Of a stretch of DNA of 64,000 bases, positions 28,172-35,696 are shown in pieces. The stretch is from Sphaerisporangium album (GTDB taxonomy: Bacteria > Actinomycetota > Actinomycetes > Streptosporangiales > Streptosporangiaceae). The translations under genes and the position numbers were made by a program. Numbering within the stretch: the first letter of the stretch is position 1; every line of letters begins with the position of its first letter. The stretch spans positions 1-64,000 of the forward strand of contig NZ_QOIL01000005.1 in the NCBI RefSeq assembly GCF_003323745.1. The letters run 5' to 3'. A model generated the notes under the pieces. It worked only from the letters and a program-made list of their open reading frames with translations, did no database searches and was not told where the DNA came from.

Positions 28172-29236
28172 ATGGGAATCCCTACCGAACCGATCGGCAG
28201 TATCCCCCGACCCCCCGCCCTGCTCGCGGCCCTGTCCGACCACGCCGAGGGCAAGATCGGCGACGCCGAGCTCGTCGCCCGCCAGGACGAGGCGATCGCC
28301 GACACCATGGCCCGCCTGGAGCAGGCGGGCTCGCCGGTGCTCGTCGACGGAGAGCAGTCCAAACCGAGCTTCGTCACCTACCCCCTCGCGGGGCTCACCA
28401 CCCTGAGCCCCGACGGCGCCGTGATCCCGTTCGCCGACGGGCACACCCGCCAACTGCCGTGCCTGACGGCGGGCCCGTTCCGCTACCAGCGGCACGCCGT
28501 CACCTACCTGCGCGCCGCGCGGGGCCACACGACGCTGCCGGTCAAGCAGGCGATCATCGCCCCCTCGGCGCTGAGCCTGCTCTACCCGGCCGCCGGCGTG
28601 GACGGCTACTCGCGCAAGGCGTTCCTGGACGACCTGACCGCCGAGGCCGAGACCGAGATCCGCGAGTGCCTGGACGCGGGCGCGCACGCCGTCCAGCTCG
28701 ACTTCACCGAGGGACGGCTGTCGCTCAAGCTCGACCCCAGCGGGTCGGTGCTGGACGACTTCGTCGCCCTCAACAACCAGGTGCTGGAGCGCTTCACCGA
28801 CGCCGAGCGGGCGCGCATCGGCGTGCACACCTGCCCCGGCGGCGACCAGGACTCCACGCACAGCGCCGACGTCGACTACGCGGGCCTGCTGCCGAAGCTC
28901 TTCCAGCTCAAGGCGGGGAACTTCTACATCCAGCTCGCCGGGGAGCCCGACCCCGAGCGGGTGCTCGGCATCATCGCCGAGAACCTGCGCCCGGGCGTCA
29001 AGGTCTTCGTCGGTGTGGTCGACCCGATCGACCCCGCCGTCGAGACCCCCGAGCAGGTACGCGACCGCGTGCTCGCCGCCGCGCGCCACATCCCGCCCGA
29101 CCAGCTCGGCACCTGCGACGACTGCGGTTTCTCCCCCTTCGCCGACGACACCTCCACCTCCCGCGACACCGCCTTCGCCAAGATCGCGGCCCGCGTCCAG
29201 GGCACCCGCCTCGCCTCCGAGTCCCTGGGTCTCTGA
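28172..29236 (+). CDS. Single-domain MetE-like cobalamin-independent methyltransferase
   Basis: A 354-residue TIM-barrel protein of the UROD/MetE superfamily, less than half the length of classical MetE (about 750) because the N-terminal barrel is absent. The zinc ligands of the MetE catalytic domain appear conserved: H219 and C221 (VHTCPGG), E258 (AGEPDP) and C315/C318 (CDDCGFSP). It should transfer a methyl group to a thiol such as homocysteine. The donor is uncertain, since compact MetE proteins in archaea use methylcobamide or corrinoid proteins rather than methyl-folate. The start at 28172 is set by the leaderless promoter. A strong terminator follows. Confidence 0.85.
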   Translation: MGIPTEPIGSIPRPPALLAALSDHAEGKIGDAELVARQDEAIADTMARLEQAGSPVLVDGEQSKPSFVTYPLAGLTTLSPDGAVIPFADGHTRQLPCLTAGPFRYQRHAVTYLRAARGHTTLPVKQAIIAPSALSLLYPAAGVDGYSRKAFLDDLTAEAETEIRECLDAGAHAVQLDFTEGRLSLKLDPSGSVLDDFVALNNQVLERFTDAERARIGVHTCPGGDQDSTHSADVDYAGLLPKLFQLKAGNFYIQLAGEPDPERVLGIIAENLRPGVKVFVGVVDPIDPAVETPEQVRDRVLAAARHIPPDQLGTCDDCGFSPFADDTSTSRDTAFAKIAARVQGTRLASESLGL

Positions 29237-29245
29237 CCACGCCTC

Positions 29246-29277
29246 GACGGCCTTCCCCGCACGCGGGGGAGGCCGTC
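29246..29277 (+). terminator. Terminator hairpin of the MetE-like gene
   Basis: GACGGCCTTCCCCGC pairs with GCGGGGGAGGCCGTC (one T/G position) around a two-base gap, about 9 bases after the stop codon. Confidence 0.85.
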
Positions 29278-29378
29278 ATGCTTCGGCGGGCGGCCGCGTA
29301 CGGGGATCGGCGCGGCGCGGGTGGCGGGCCGGGGTGATCGGCTCCGGTGATGGGCCATGCTCGGCTTGCTGGTTTCCG

Positions 29379-29807
29379 TCATGGCGTCACCGAGGTTCGA
29401 TGAATCGGGCACGCCGGCTGACGCGGGCGAAGGTGGGGTGTGTCGTGCCAGCCGGTGAGGTCGAGCAGGCGCCGCAGGTACGGGGACGCCGAGCACAACG
29501 TCAGAACGTGGTCGCCCTCCAGCCGGCCCGCGGCCGTCATCAGGGCGCGCAGGCATCCGACGTCGATGAACACCTGAGGGCTCAGATCGACATGGATGCC
29601 GTCACTGTTGCCCATCGCGGCCAAGACGCGGGAGAGAGTGGGCAGGGCGGTGCGGTCGAGGTCGCCCTCGATCCGCAGGCGCCGGGGAGGGGTCATCAGG
29701 AGAAAGTAGGGGCGCCGGCGGGGCACCTCGGCGAGTTGGAGAGGGGATTCGGCGGACGGTTTGACGACATGGAGTTGTGGTGCGCCTATCGTGCAGGTGG
29801 AGTTCAT
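29379..29807 (-). CDS. STAS-domain (anti-sigma antagonist-like) protein
   Basis: About 142 residues from the ATG at 29807, chosen for AGGAG 8 bases upstream. Residues about 43-125 form a STAS domain: LRIEGDLDRTALPTLSRVL, IHVDLSPQVFIDVGCLRALM. In phosphorylatable antagonists such as SpoIIAA the D-S-S-G loop carries the target Ser. Here it reads D82-V83-G84, so the acceptor Ser is missing. It may be a constitutively active antagonist or a structural partner. A MEDS/HATPase regulator of the matching partner-switch class lies 3 kb away. Confidence 0.8.
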   Translation of the reverse strand: MNSTCTIGAPQLHVVKPSAESPLQLAEVPRRRPYFLLMTPPRRLRIEGDLDRTALPTLSRVLAAMGNSDGIHVDLSPQVFIDVGCLRALMTAAGRLEGDHVLTLCSASPYLRRLLDLTGWHDTPHLRPRQPACPIHRTSVTP

Positions 29808-30152
29808 GCCGACTCCTACGGGGCAGAGTGGTAGTCGCGCATTTCCATTGAATGTCATCCGAAGTCGGACGGATACGAGAGTTCTTCGCAAAGCTCATCG
29901 TCACCGCTGATTACAGGGCCGAATCATGGCTGTCTCCTGGGAAGACCGTCCGCCCCGGCGCGGGTCGTCACGCCGGGCGGCGACCGGCGTTCCGTCCTGG
30001 GCAGGCGGCGGGTAACGTGCGACGTCACCCCCCGGTGATCGCGTCCGGTGATGAGGCTTGCTGCGATCGGACGTTTCCATGGCCCACTCGATCGCGTTTA
30101 CTGAAGGTGATCGGCCGGCGCAACCCGCGTCGCCGTCATTGGGGGGGTCGTC
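29808..30152. other. Intergenic region between divergent STAS and UBP zinc-finger genes
   Basis: The 345 bases should contain both promoters. I see no convincing gene. GC content is lower than in the flanking genes, consistent with regulatory DNA. A run of seven G (30140-30146) precedes the UBP gene start. Confidence 0.4.
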
Positions 30153-30464
30153 ATGACCCTGGACACAGAAGACATGAATGTGAGCGCGCGTGCCGGCCTC
30201 AATGGTCAAGCGCCGCGCTGCAACCACATAGACGTCGTTCCGGCCGCCAAAAGCGGGATTGCGGAATGTCGGAGGTGTTTGCAATTACGCGTCATCTGGC
30301 CGCGCTTGGTGGTGTGCCTGACATGTGGATGGGTGGCCTGTTCCGATGGTTCCGCGGGGGGTCACGCGTGGGAGCACTACCAGGAGACCGACCACCCGGT
30401 GGTCGCCGCCCTGGAGCCGGTCACGGCCTGGCGATGGTGCTACGTACATGGGCGGGCCGTGTGA
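30153..30464 (+). CDS. UBP-type zinc finger protein
   Basis: A 103-residue protein almost wholly made of a ZnF_UBP domain. Metal-binding residues run C-x-H (RCNHID), C-x2-C (ECRRCLQL), C-x2-C (VCLTCGWVACSD), then spaced His residues (GGHAWEHYQETDHPV) and a late CYVHG. In eukaryotes this domain binds the free ubiquitin C-terminus. Stand-alone actinobacterial copies have no ubiquitin to bind and their role is unclear, possibly recognising other protein tails. The start follows GGGGGGG and a short spacer. Confidence 0.85.
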   Translation: MTLDTEDMNVSARAGLNGQAPRCNHIDVVPAAKSGIAECRRCLQLRVIWPRLVVCLTCGWVACSDGSAGGHAWEHYQETDHPVVAALEPVTAWRWCYVHGRAV

Positions 30465-30482
30465 ACGAGAGGGGAGGGGCTG

Positions 30483-30674
30483 ATGACCGTTTCTGACCAC
30501 GCCTTCACCGGCCTTCCCGGCGATCCGCATTCTTCCCGCCGGTACAGGACCCGCGTGCGCGGGCAGCTTCGGGGGCTTGCCCACGCGCACCAAGTCCGCG
30601 CGCCGTCGAGGCTCTGCGCGATTCCATTGCACGTGCCCCGTACGCCTGCCGGCCACCGCGGGGACCTACTGTAG
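30483..30674 (+). CDS. Possible small protein downstream of the UBP zinc finger
   Basis: A 63-codon frame starts 18 bases after the UBP stop with a good ribosome site (GAGGGG). The product (MTVSDHAFTGLPGDPHSSRR...) is Arg-rich, without a recognisable domain, and third-position GC is lower than in solid genes here. It could be a real small co-transcribed gene or chance. Confidence 0.3.
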   Translation: MTVSDHAFTGLPGDPHSSRRYRTRVRGQLRGLAHAHQVRAPSRLCAIPLHVPRTPAGHRGDLL

Positions 30675-30722
30675 GGAAAGTCGGTCCGCGACGGCGCCTC
30701 TGAGCGGGAGGGGGTGGCGTAC

Positions 30723-31700
30723 ATGGAATTACGCCAACTCCGCTACTTCGTGACGCTGGCCGAGGAACTTCACTTCGGTCGTGCGGCGACCCGTGAGCAC
30801 ATCGTGCAGTCCGCGCTGAGTCAGCAGGTGCAACGGCTCGAACGGGAACTCGGGGTGCGGCTGCTGAACCGCAGTACCCACCACGTCGAGCTCACCCCCG
30901 CCGGTGCCGTCTTCCTGGTCGAGGTACGTCAGATCCTCGACCATGTGGGCCGGGCCGCGTCCGCCGCGCGCAACGCCGTCGCCTCCCCGCCCACCCTCCG
31001 GGTCGGCATCATCGACGCCGGTTACGATTCCATGCCGCAGATCCTGCGCGCGCTCCAGCGGCGCCATCCGGACCTCACGATTCACCAGGTCGAGGCCAGC
31101 ACACCCCAGCAGTACCGTCAGCTCGCCGACGGTCGCCTGGACATCGGAATCGGGCAGGCCTCCCAGACACCTCCCGAGGTGGCCTCCGAACTGGTCCGGC
31201 TCGATCCGCTGGGCGTCCTGGTCCCCGACGCTCACCGCTTCGCCGCCCTGGCCGGCGTGCCGGTCGCCTCGCTCGCCGACGAACCGCTCCTGCTCGGTGA
31301 GGAAGCCCAGACGCCGGAGTTCAACCAGTTCGTCATTGAGCTGTGCCGGTCGGCCGGATTCACGCCGACCATCTACGAGGGCACCGTCCAGAGCACCCGC
31401 GCCGCCGCCGACCTTGTGCTCCAGCAGCGCTGCGTGCTCTGTGTCCCCTCCTCTTCCCGCACCTCCAACCGGCCCGGCACCGTATGGCGACCCCTGATCG
31501 AACCGATCACCCACTACCCGTGGTCGCTGCTGTGGCGCTCGGGAGACCCGTCCGTCCACGTCGCCACCGTCATCGACAGCGCCAGGCAACTGGCCCGCCG
31601 GCTCGGCTGGCTGGACACCACCGTTCCGCCCGCGGGCGCGCCTTCCGGCCTGCCGGCGCCGACGGCCGTCGGCCGAGCTGAGAAGTCTCCCGGAGCTTGA
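30723..31700 (+). CDS. LysR-family transcriptional regulator
   Basis: About 325 residues from the ATG at 30723, 9 bases after GGAGGGGG. The N-terminal winged helix is typical: MELRQLRYFVTLAEELHFGRAATREHIVQSALSQQVQRLERELGVRLLNRS. The effector domain (about 90-295) has the two-lobed periplasmic-binding fold (LRVGIIDAGYDSMPQILRAL, DIGIGQASQ, FTPTIYEGTVQST). LysR proteins of this set often sense aromatic acids. The gene runs toward the tryptophan-dioxygenase operon and ends 53 bp from its 3' end. Control of that operon is possible, but it is not in the usual divergent arrangement. Confidence 0.92.
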   Translation: MELRQLRYFVTLAEELHFGRAATREHIVQSALSQQVQRLERELGVRLLNRSTHHVELTPAGAVFLVEVRQILDHVGRAASAARNAVASPPTLRVGIIDAGYDSMPQILRALQRRHPDLTIHQVEASTPQQYRQLADGRLDIGIGQASQTPPEVASELVRLDPLGVLVPDAHRFAALAGVPVASLADEPLLLGEEAQTPEFNQFVIELCRSAGFTPTIYEGTVQSTRAAADLVLQQRCVLCVPSSSRTSNRPGTVWRPLIEPITHYPWSLLWRSGDPSVHVATVIDSARQLARRLGWLDTTVPPAGAPSGLPAPTAVGRAEKSPGA

Positions 31701-31752
31701 TCTTCTTCTCGGCCCGTATGACCGGCGCGCGGGTCGAGGCGGGTCGGTGCGG

Positions 31753-32454
31753 TCAGCGCAGTGCCGAGCGCATCTCCCACAGTTCGGGGTAGAAGCGCTC
31801 GCCGAGGCGGGCGGTGAGGTGGGCGGCGCCGGTGCTGCCTGCGGTGCCGGGCCTGCGGCCGATCTGGCGTTCGACCGTCAGCGCGTGCCGGAAGCGGAAG
31901 GCCGACCATGCCTGGTCGTGTTCGACGAGGGCCTCGGCGAGGTCCCAGAGCGCCGCGTGATCGGCCCGGTTCCCGGCGATCTCCAGGTATGTGGCTAACC
32001 TGTCCTCTTTCGTGCCCACGGGGAAGCCCGCCTTGACCAGGACGGCGAGGAAACCGTCCCAGAGCGTCGGCTCGGACGCGCCGGGACGGGACGCGCCGGA
32101 CAGCAGCTCGATCTCGCGGAACTGCGCCGACTGCGCCCCGCTGGCCGAGCCGAGCGCGTCACGGAACCGCAGGAAGTCCGGCGGGGACATGGTGTCGAGG
32201 ACGTCGAACTGGTCGACCAGCATGCGCGCGATCACGTGGCACCGCCGCAGCCGCAGGCGGGGCAGGTAGCCGTCGCCGGCCATCATGTGGTCGCGGGCGT
32301 CGGCCAGTTCGGTCAGCATCTGCCGGAACCACAGCTCGCACGCCTGGTGCACCGTGATGAACAGCAGCTCGTCGTGCTCGACCGGGACGGACCTCGGGCG
32401 CCGCTGGCCGAGAAGGGCGGGCAGGCGCAGGTACTCGTCGTAGGTGAGTGACAT
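31753..32454 (-). CDS. Tryptophan 2,3-dioxygenase family protein
   Basis: A 233-residue heme dioxygenase, shorter than typical bacterial TDO (about 260-300). Key elements are kept: H36 in FITVHQACELWF (active-site His), the carboxylate-binding Arg in FLRFRDALGSASGAQSAQFR, H190 as proximal heme ligand in FRFRHALTVERQIG, and a GTAGSTG substrate loop. It should open the indole ring of tryptophan to N-formylkynurenine. It is last of five genes (formamidase, SDR, PLP enzyme, diiron oxygenase, TDO), 12 bp after the oxygenase stop. A relaxed substrate such as a modified tryptophan cannot be excluded. Confidence 0.9.
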   Translation of the reverse strand: MSLTYDEYLRLPALLGQRRPRSVPVEHDELLFITVHQACELWFRQMLTELADARDHMMAGDGYLPRLRLRRCHVIARMLVDQFDVLDTMSPPDFLRFRDALGSASGAQSAQFREIELLSGASRPGASEPTLWDGFLAVLVKAGFPVGTKEDRLATYLEIAGNRADHAALWDLAEALVEHDQAWSAFRFRHALTVERQIGRRPGTAGSTGAAHLTARLGERFYPELWEMRSALR

Positions 32455-32466
32455 GGTGCCGACCCT

Positions 32467-33441
32467 TCATGGGCGCTGTGACGATGGGCGCTGTGCCGGG
32501 TGCTGTGTCGTCGGCGGCTCTGACGGAAGGAGCCGGTACGCGGCGAACGCCTCGGCGGCTCCCGGAACGTCGAGCACCCCCGCGGACTGGAAGGTCCGCA
32601 CGGTGGCCTGGCAGGTGTCGGCGAGCTGCCCGGCCGCGGCCTCGCCCAGGTAACAGTCCGCGACGACCTGGTTCGCGGTGGCCGCGTCCAGGCCCGCCAG
32701 CAGGAGCGAGGCGCGCACCGGCTCGACGTCCCAGGTCAGGCACGCGTGGACGAGCGCGGGCAGCGTACGGGCCACCGGCGCGCGCAGGCCGGGGTCCAGC
32801 CCGGTCCACAGTTCGCCGAAGAAGCCCGAGAAGAAGCGGTGGTGGCGGCCCTCGTCCTTGGCGTGGTCGCGGGTCAGGTCGCGGACGACGCCGACCACCG
32901 ACGGGTCGTTCGGGATCTCGTTAAGCACGGCGGTGATGAGGGTCTCGAACACGACGGTCTGCAGCAACGGCACCAGCGCCGGCGCGTCCGGCAGCAACGC
33001 GCGTCCGGTCAGCTCCAGCCGGTACACGAAGCCGCCGTAGTCCCACGGCGGGATCGCGATGCCGGTGGCCTCCGCGATCTGGCCGGCCAGGTCGAGGCTG
33101 TAAAGGGCGTGGTAGCCCTCATCGCAGTACACCTTGAAGGCGTCCAGCCGCGCGGACACCGGCAGGTCCAGCCCGGCGCGGTTGTTGGCGATCAGCTCGG
33201 CGGCGGTGTTGACCACCCGCGTCTCCAGGTGCGTGGTGGACAGCAGGAACTGGTAGAGGTGCCGGACGGTGAGCTCGCGCCGCCGCTCGGGCGGCAGGCC
33301 GGCCAGCGCCTCGTGGTCCAGATACGGCACCAGGCGCTCGGGATAGAAGACCTTGCCGGCCGCCGTCTCCTGCGCGAACATGCGACGGGCCCCGGTCCGG
33401 ACGCCCGCCGTCTCGTACCACTGGCCGAAGGGGCTTCTCAC
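32467..33441 (-). CDS. AurF-type diiron arylamine N-oxygenase
   Basis: A 324-residue protein (AurF is about 336). All seven diiron ligands of AurF have counterparts at nearly the same spacing: E73, E108 and H111 (DEGYH), E166 (VFETL), H193, E197 and H200 (HAKDEGRH). E73 to E108 is 35 residues, as between AurF E101 and E136, and H193-x3-E197-x2-H200 matches exactly. Such enzymes oxidise an aromatic amine to hydroxylamine, nitroso or nitro. The GTG start overlaps the stop of the PLP-enzyme gene (GTGA), with GGGAGAG upstream. In this operon the likely substrate is the aniline nitrogen of kynurenine or a derivative (inference). Confidence 0.85.
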   Translation of the reverse strand: MRSPFGQWYETAGVRTGARRMFAQETAAGKVFYPERLVPYLDHEALAGLPPERRRELTVRHLYQFLLSTTHLETRVVNTAAELIANNRAGLDLPVSARLDAFKVYCDEGYHALYSLDLAGQIAEATGIAIPPWDYGGFVYRLELTGRALLPDAPALVPLLQTVVFETLITAVLNEIPNDPSVVGVVRDLTRDHAKDEGRHHRFFSGFFGELWTGLDPGLRAPVARTLPALVHACLTWDVEPVRASLLLAGLDAATANQVVADCYLGEAAAGQLADTCQATVRTFQSAGVLDVPGAAEAFAAYRLLPSEPPTTQHPAQRPSSQRP

Positions 33442-34673
33442 GTCGTCTCTCCCATCACGCGTGCGAGCCGGACGACGCCCGCGGCGACCGTGCCGGCGTC
33501 CGTGGCGTGGCAGAGCCGGAACCAGCCCGGCCGAGGGCAGCCGAACACCGCGCCGGGCAGGACGTTCACCCGCGCGGAGTGGAAGATCCGCCGCCAGAGC
33601 TCGTGCTCGCCCTCGGGGGTCGGGTCGGGCAGGCGCCCGCTCAGGTCGATCCAGATCGAGAAGCCGCCGTCCGCCTCGACGTGCGGGATGCCGCCGTCCG
33701 CCAGCAGCGCCGCGGCGGACGCGTACGAGCGGCCGAGCCGGCGCCGCGACTCGTAGAGGAAGTCCCGCACCCAGAGCGCGTCGTCGAGCAGCCGCGTCAG
33801 CGTGGCCTGGGTCTGGGTCGAGACGGGCGCGAAGTACGCCAGCGCACGGGCGGCGGCGCGCACGTCCGGGTCGCGCGTGTGCAGCACGCCCACCTTGAGG
33901 CCCGGCAGGCCGAAGTCCTTGGCGAAGCCCCAGATGCCGTGCACACGGTGGGCATGGTCGCCGGAGACGGCGGGGTCGAGCATGCTGACGAACGGGTCCG
34001 CGCCGAACACCGAGTGGGCGTAGATCTCGTCGGCGATCACGTCCACGTCGTGCTCCCGCGCCACCCGCAGCACCTCCCGCAGCACAGGCCCGGGGTGGAC
34101 GTGCCCGACCGGGTTGGACGGCGAGGTGATCGCCAGGGCGCGCACCGCCACGCCGTCGCCGCGTGCCCTTTTCAGCACGCGGCCGACGACCTCCGGGTCC
34201 AGGGCGTACCCGGTGGTCTCGTCCATCGGGGCGGGGATCAGCCGGGCGCCGGAGCGGCCGGCGAGGTCGGTGTCGAACGCCGCGTAGTACGGCGCGGGCA
34301 CCACGATGGCCTCGCCCGGGTCGCACAGCGCGGTGGCGAGGACGTCCAGCGCGGCGGTCGCGCCGCTCACCACCACGAGGTCGTCCGGGTCGATCGCGGT
34401 GTTCCAGCGGGGCCCGAGCAGCGCGGCGACCGCGGCCCGCAGTTCGGGGGTGCCGTGCAGCGGCCCGTACTGGCAGTCGGACGCGCGCGGCGGGCCGGCG
34501 TGCGCGAGGCGGGGGGCCAGCAGGTCCCATACGAGCCGGTTGTCCGCGGTGCCGAGGTTGACGTGGCCGCCGGGGTTGTCCGTGGCGTGGTACGGATCGG
34601 CCTCAGCCTCGAAGTGCGCCGCCGCGATGGCCGGGACGTCGGCGACGAGCCGCCGGGCGGTCCGCGACAGCAT
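33438..34673 (-). CDS. ACC-synthase-like fold-type I PLP enzyme
   Basis: A 411-residue class I/II aminotransferase-fold protein. Motifs are closer to ACC synthases than to aspartate aminotransferases: VVPAPYYAAFDTDL, ITSPSNPVGHVH, ADEIYAHSVFG, the PLP-binding Lys in GFAKDFGLPGLKVG and a carboxylate Arg in GWFRLCHA. It may transaminate kynurenine or a related amino acid, or carry out a beta/gamma elimination or cyclisation as ACC-synthase relatives do. The ATG overlaps the SDR stop by one base (TGATG) and its own stop overlaps the oxygenase start. The gene set implies dedicated biosynthesis. Confidence 0.85.
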   Translation of the reverse strand: MLSRTARRLVADVPAIAAAHFEAEADPYHATDNPGGHVNLGTADNRLVWDLLAPRLAHAGPPRASDCQYGPLHGTPELRAAVAALLGPRWNTAIDPDDLVVVSGATAALDVLATALCDPGEAIVVPAPYYAAFDTDLAGRSGARLIPAPMDETTGYALDPEVVGRVLKRARGDGVAVRALAITSPSNPVGHVHPGPVLREVLRVAREHDVDVIADEIYAHSVFGADPFVSMLDPAVSGDHAHRVHGIWGFAKDFGLPGLKVGVLHTRDPDVRAAARALAYFAPVSTQTQATLTRLLDDALWVRDFLYESRRRLGRSYASAAALLADGGIPHVEADGGFSIWIDLSGRLPDPTPEGEHELWRRIFHSARVNVLPGAVFGCPRPGWFRLCHATDAGTVAAGVVRLARVMGETT

Positions 34674-35575
34674 CAGCGCACGCCTTCCGGCCGCGATCCC
34701 ACGGGCGCGGCGGCCGGCCCGGAGTCGCCGCGCCTCGCCGAGTCCGTGGCCGGCCAGTCCTCGCCCACGATCTCGGTAAAGGTCGGCGGCATGCCGGTCA
34801 GCAGGCCCGGGTGCACCCCGAGGCCCATGGACGCGTCGATCACCGCTCCATGCAGCGGCACCGCGTGGTCGCCGGTCAGCCACCACACGACCTCGGCGAT
34901 CTCCTCGGGCTGCAGCAGCCGCCCCCGGGGCAGGCGCGACTCCAGCGCCGCCCGCTCGCCGGCCGACAGCCCGGACAGCGTGCTCGCCTCCAGCATGGCC
35001 GTCTCCACCGCGCCCGGGCTGACCGCGAAGACCTCGACCGGCCGGTGCGCCAGCTCGGCGGCCAGTTGCCGGGTGAGGTAGGCCAGCGCGGCCTTGCTCA
35101 TGCCGTCGGCGATGTGGAAGCCGGGGAACACGGCGATGCCGCCGCCGACGCTGGCGACGTTCACCACCTTGCCGTAGCCGCGTTCGAGCATGCCCGGCAG
35201 CAGCCGCTGGATCAGCCACAGCGGGCCGACGCTGTTGATGCGCAGGAACGCGGCCACCCGCTCGTGGTCGGCGCCCGGGACGTAGTCCTCCACCGTCTTG
35301 GACCCGACGGCCGCGTTGTTGACCAGGACGTCCACGGGGCCGGGCAGCGCGTCCAGAAGTTGTTCGTGGCTGGCCCAGTCGCCCTGGTCGAACTCGAACG
35401 CCCCGGACTGCGCGCCCGTGTCGGCCAGTTCGGCCACCAGGGCCTCTGCCCTGGACCTGCCGGAGCGATAGGTGAACCACACCCGGTCGCCCCCGGCGGC
35501 GAACCGCCGTACGCACGCCCGTCCGATCCCGGCCGAACCGCCGGTCACCAGCACCGTCCGCGATCTCGCCGGCAC
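34673..35575 (-). CDS. Short-chain dehydrogenase/reductase with atypical active site
   Basis: A 300-residue SDR. The cofactor motif is TGGSAGIG (11-18), NNAA lies at about 87-90 and a Ser at 142. The catalytic Y-x3-K motif reads D157-G-M-S-K161, so Tyr is replaced by Asp while Lys is kept. The codon is GAC, more than one change from a Tyr codon only if TAC is excluded; GAC and TAC differ by one base, so a recent mutation is possible. The N-terminal F.YRSG segment suggests NADP(H). Activity may be altered. The GTG start has AGGAGG 7 bases upstream. Second gene of the operon. Confidence 0.85.
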   Translation of the reverse strand: MPARSRTVLVTGGSAGIGRACVRRFAAGGDRVWFTYRSGRSRAEALVAELADTGAQSGAFEFDQGDWASHEQLLDALPGPVDVLVNNAAVGSKTVEDYVPGADHERVAAFLRINSVGPLWLIQRLLPGMLERGYGKVVNVASVGGGIAVFPGFHIADGMSKAALAYLTRQLAAELAHRPVEVFAVSPGAVETAMLEASTLSGLSAGERAALESRLPRGRLLQPEEIAEVVWWLTGDHAVPLHGAVIDASMGLGVHPGLLTGMPPTFTEIVGEDWPATDSARRGDSGPAAAPVGSRPEGVR

Positions 35576-35696
35576 CGCACGCCTCCTGTCCGCCGGTCGG
35601 CCCCGGCCGCCTGTCCGTGCCTGTCGTACGCCGGGCCGCGCGCCGGGGTCGTACTCGGCGTGAAATGTCGTGTGATGCGCCAGGTCGTACGCCGGG

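Noticed and set aside
28160-28174. ATG at 28160 as start of the MetE-like gene
   Set aside because: This ATG forms part of the probable -10 hexamer TATGCT. The ATG at 28172, 7 bases later, fits a leaderless message.
32467-34530. 687-residue frame merging the diiron oxygenase with upstream sequence
   Set aside because: The extension lies out of frame within the ACC-synthase-like gene. The oxygenase begins at the GTG at 33441, which overlaps that gene's stop and has a ribosome site.
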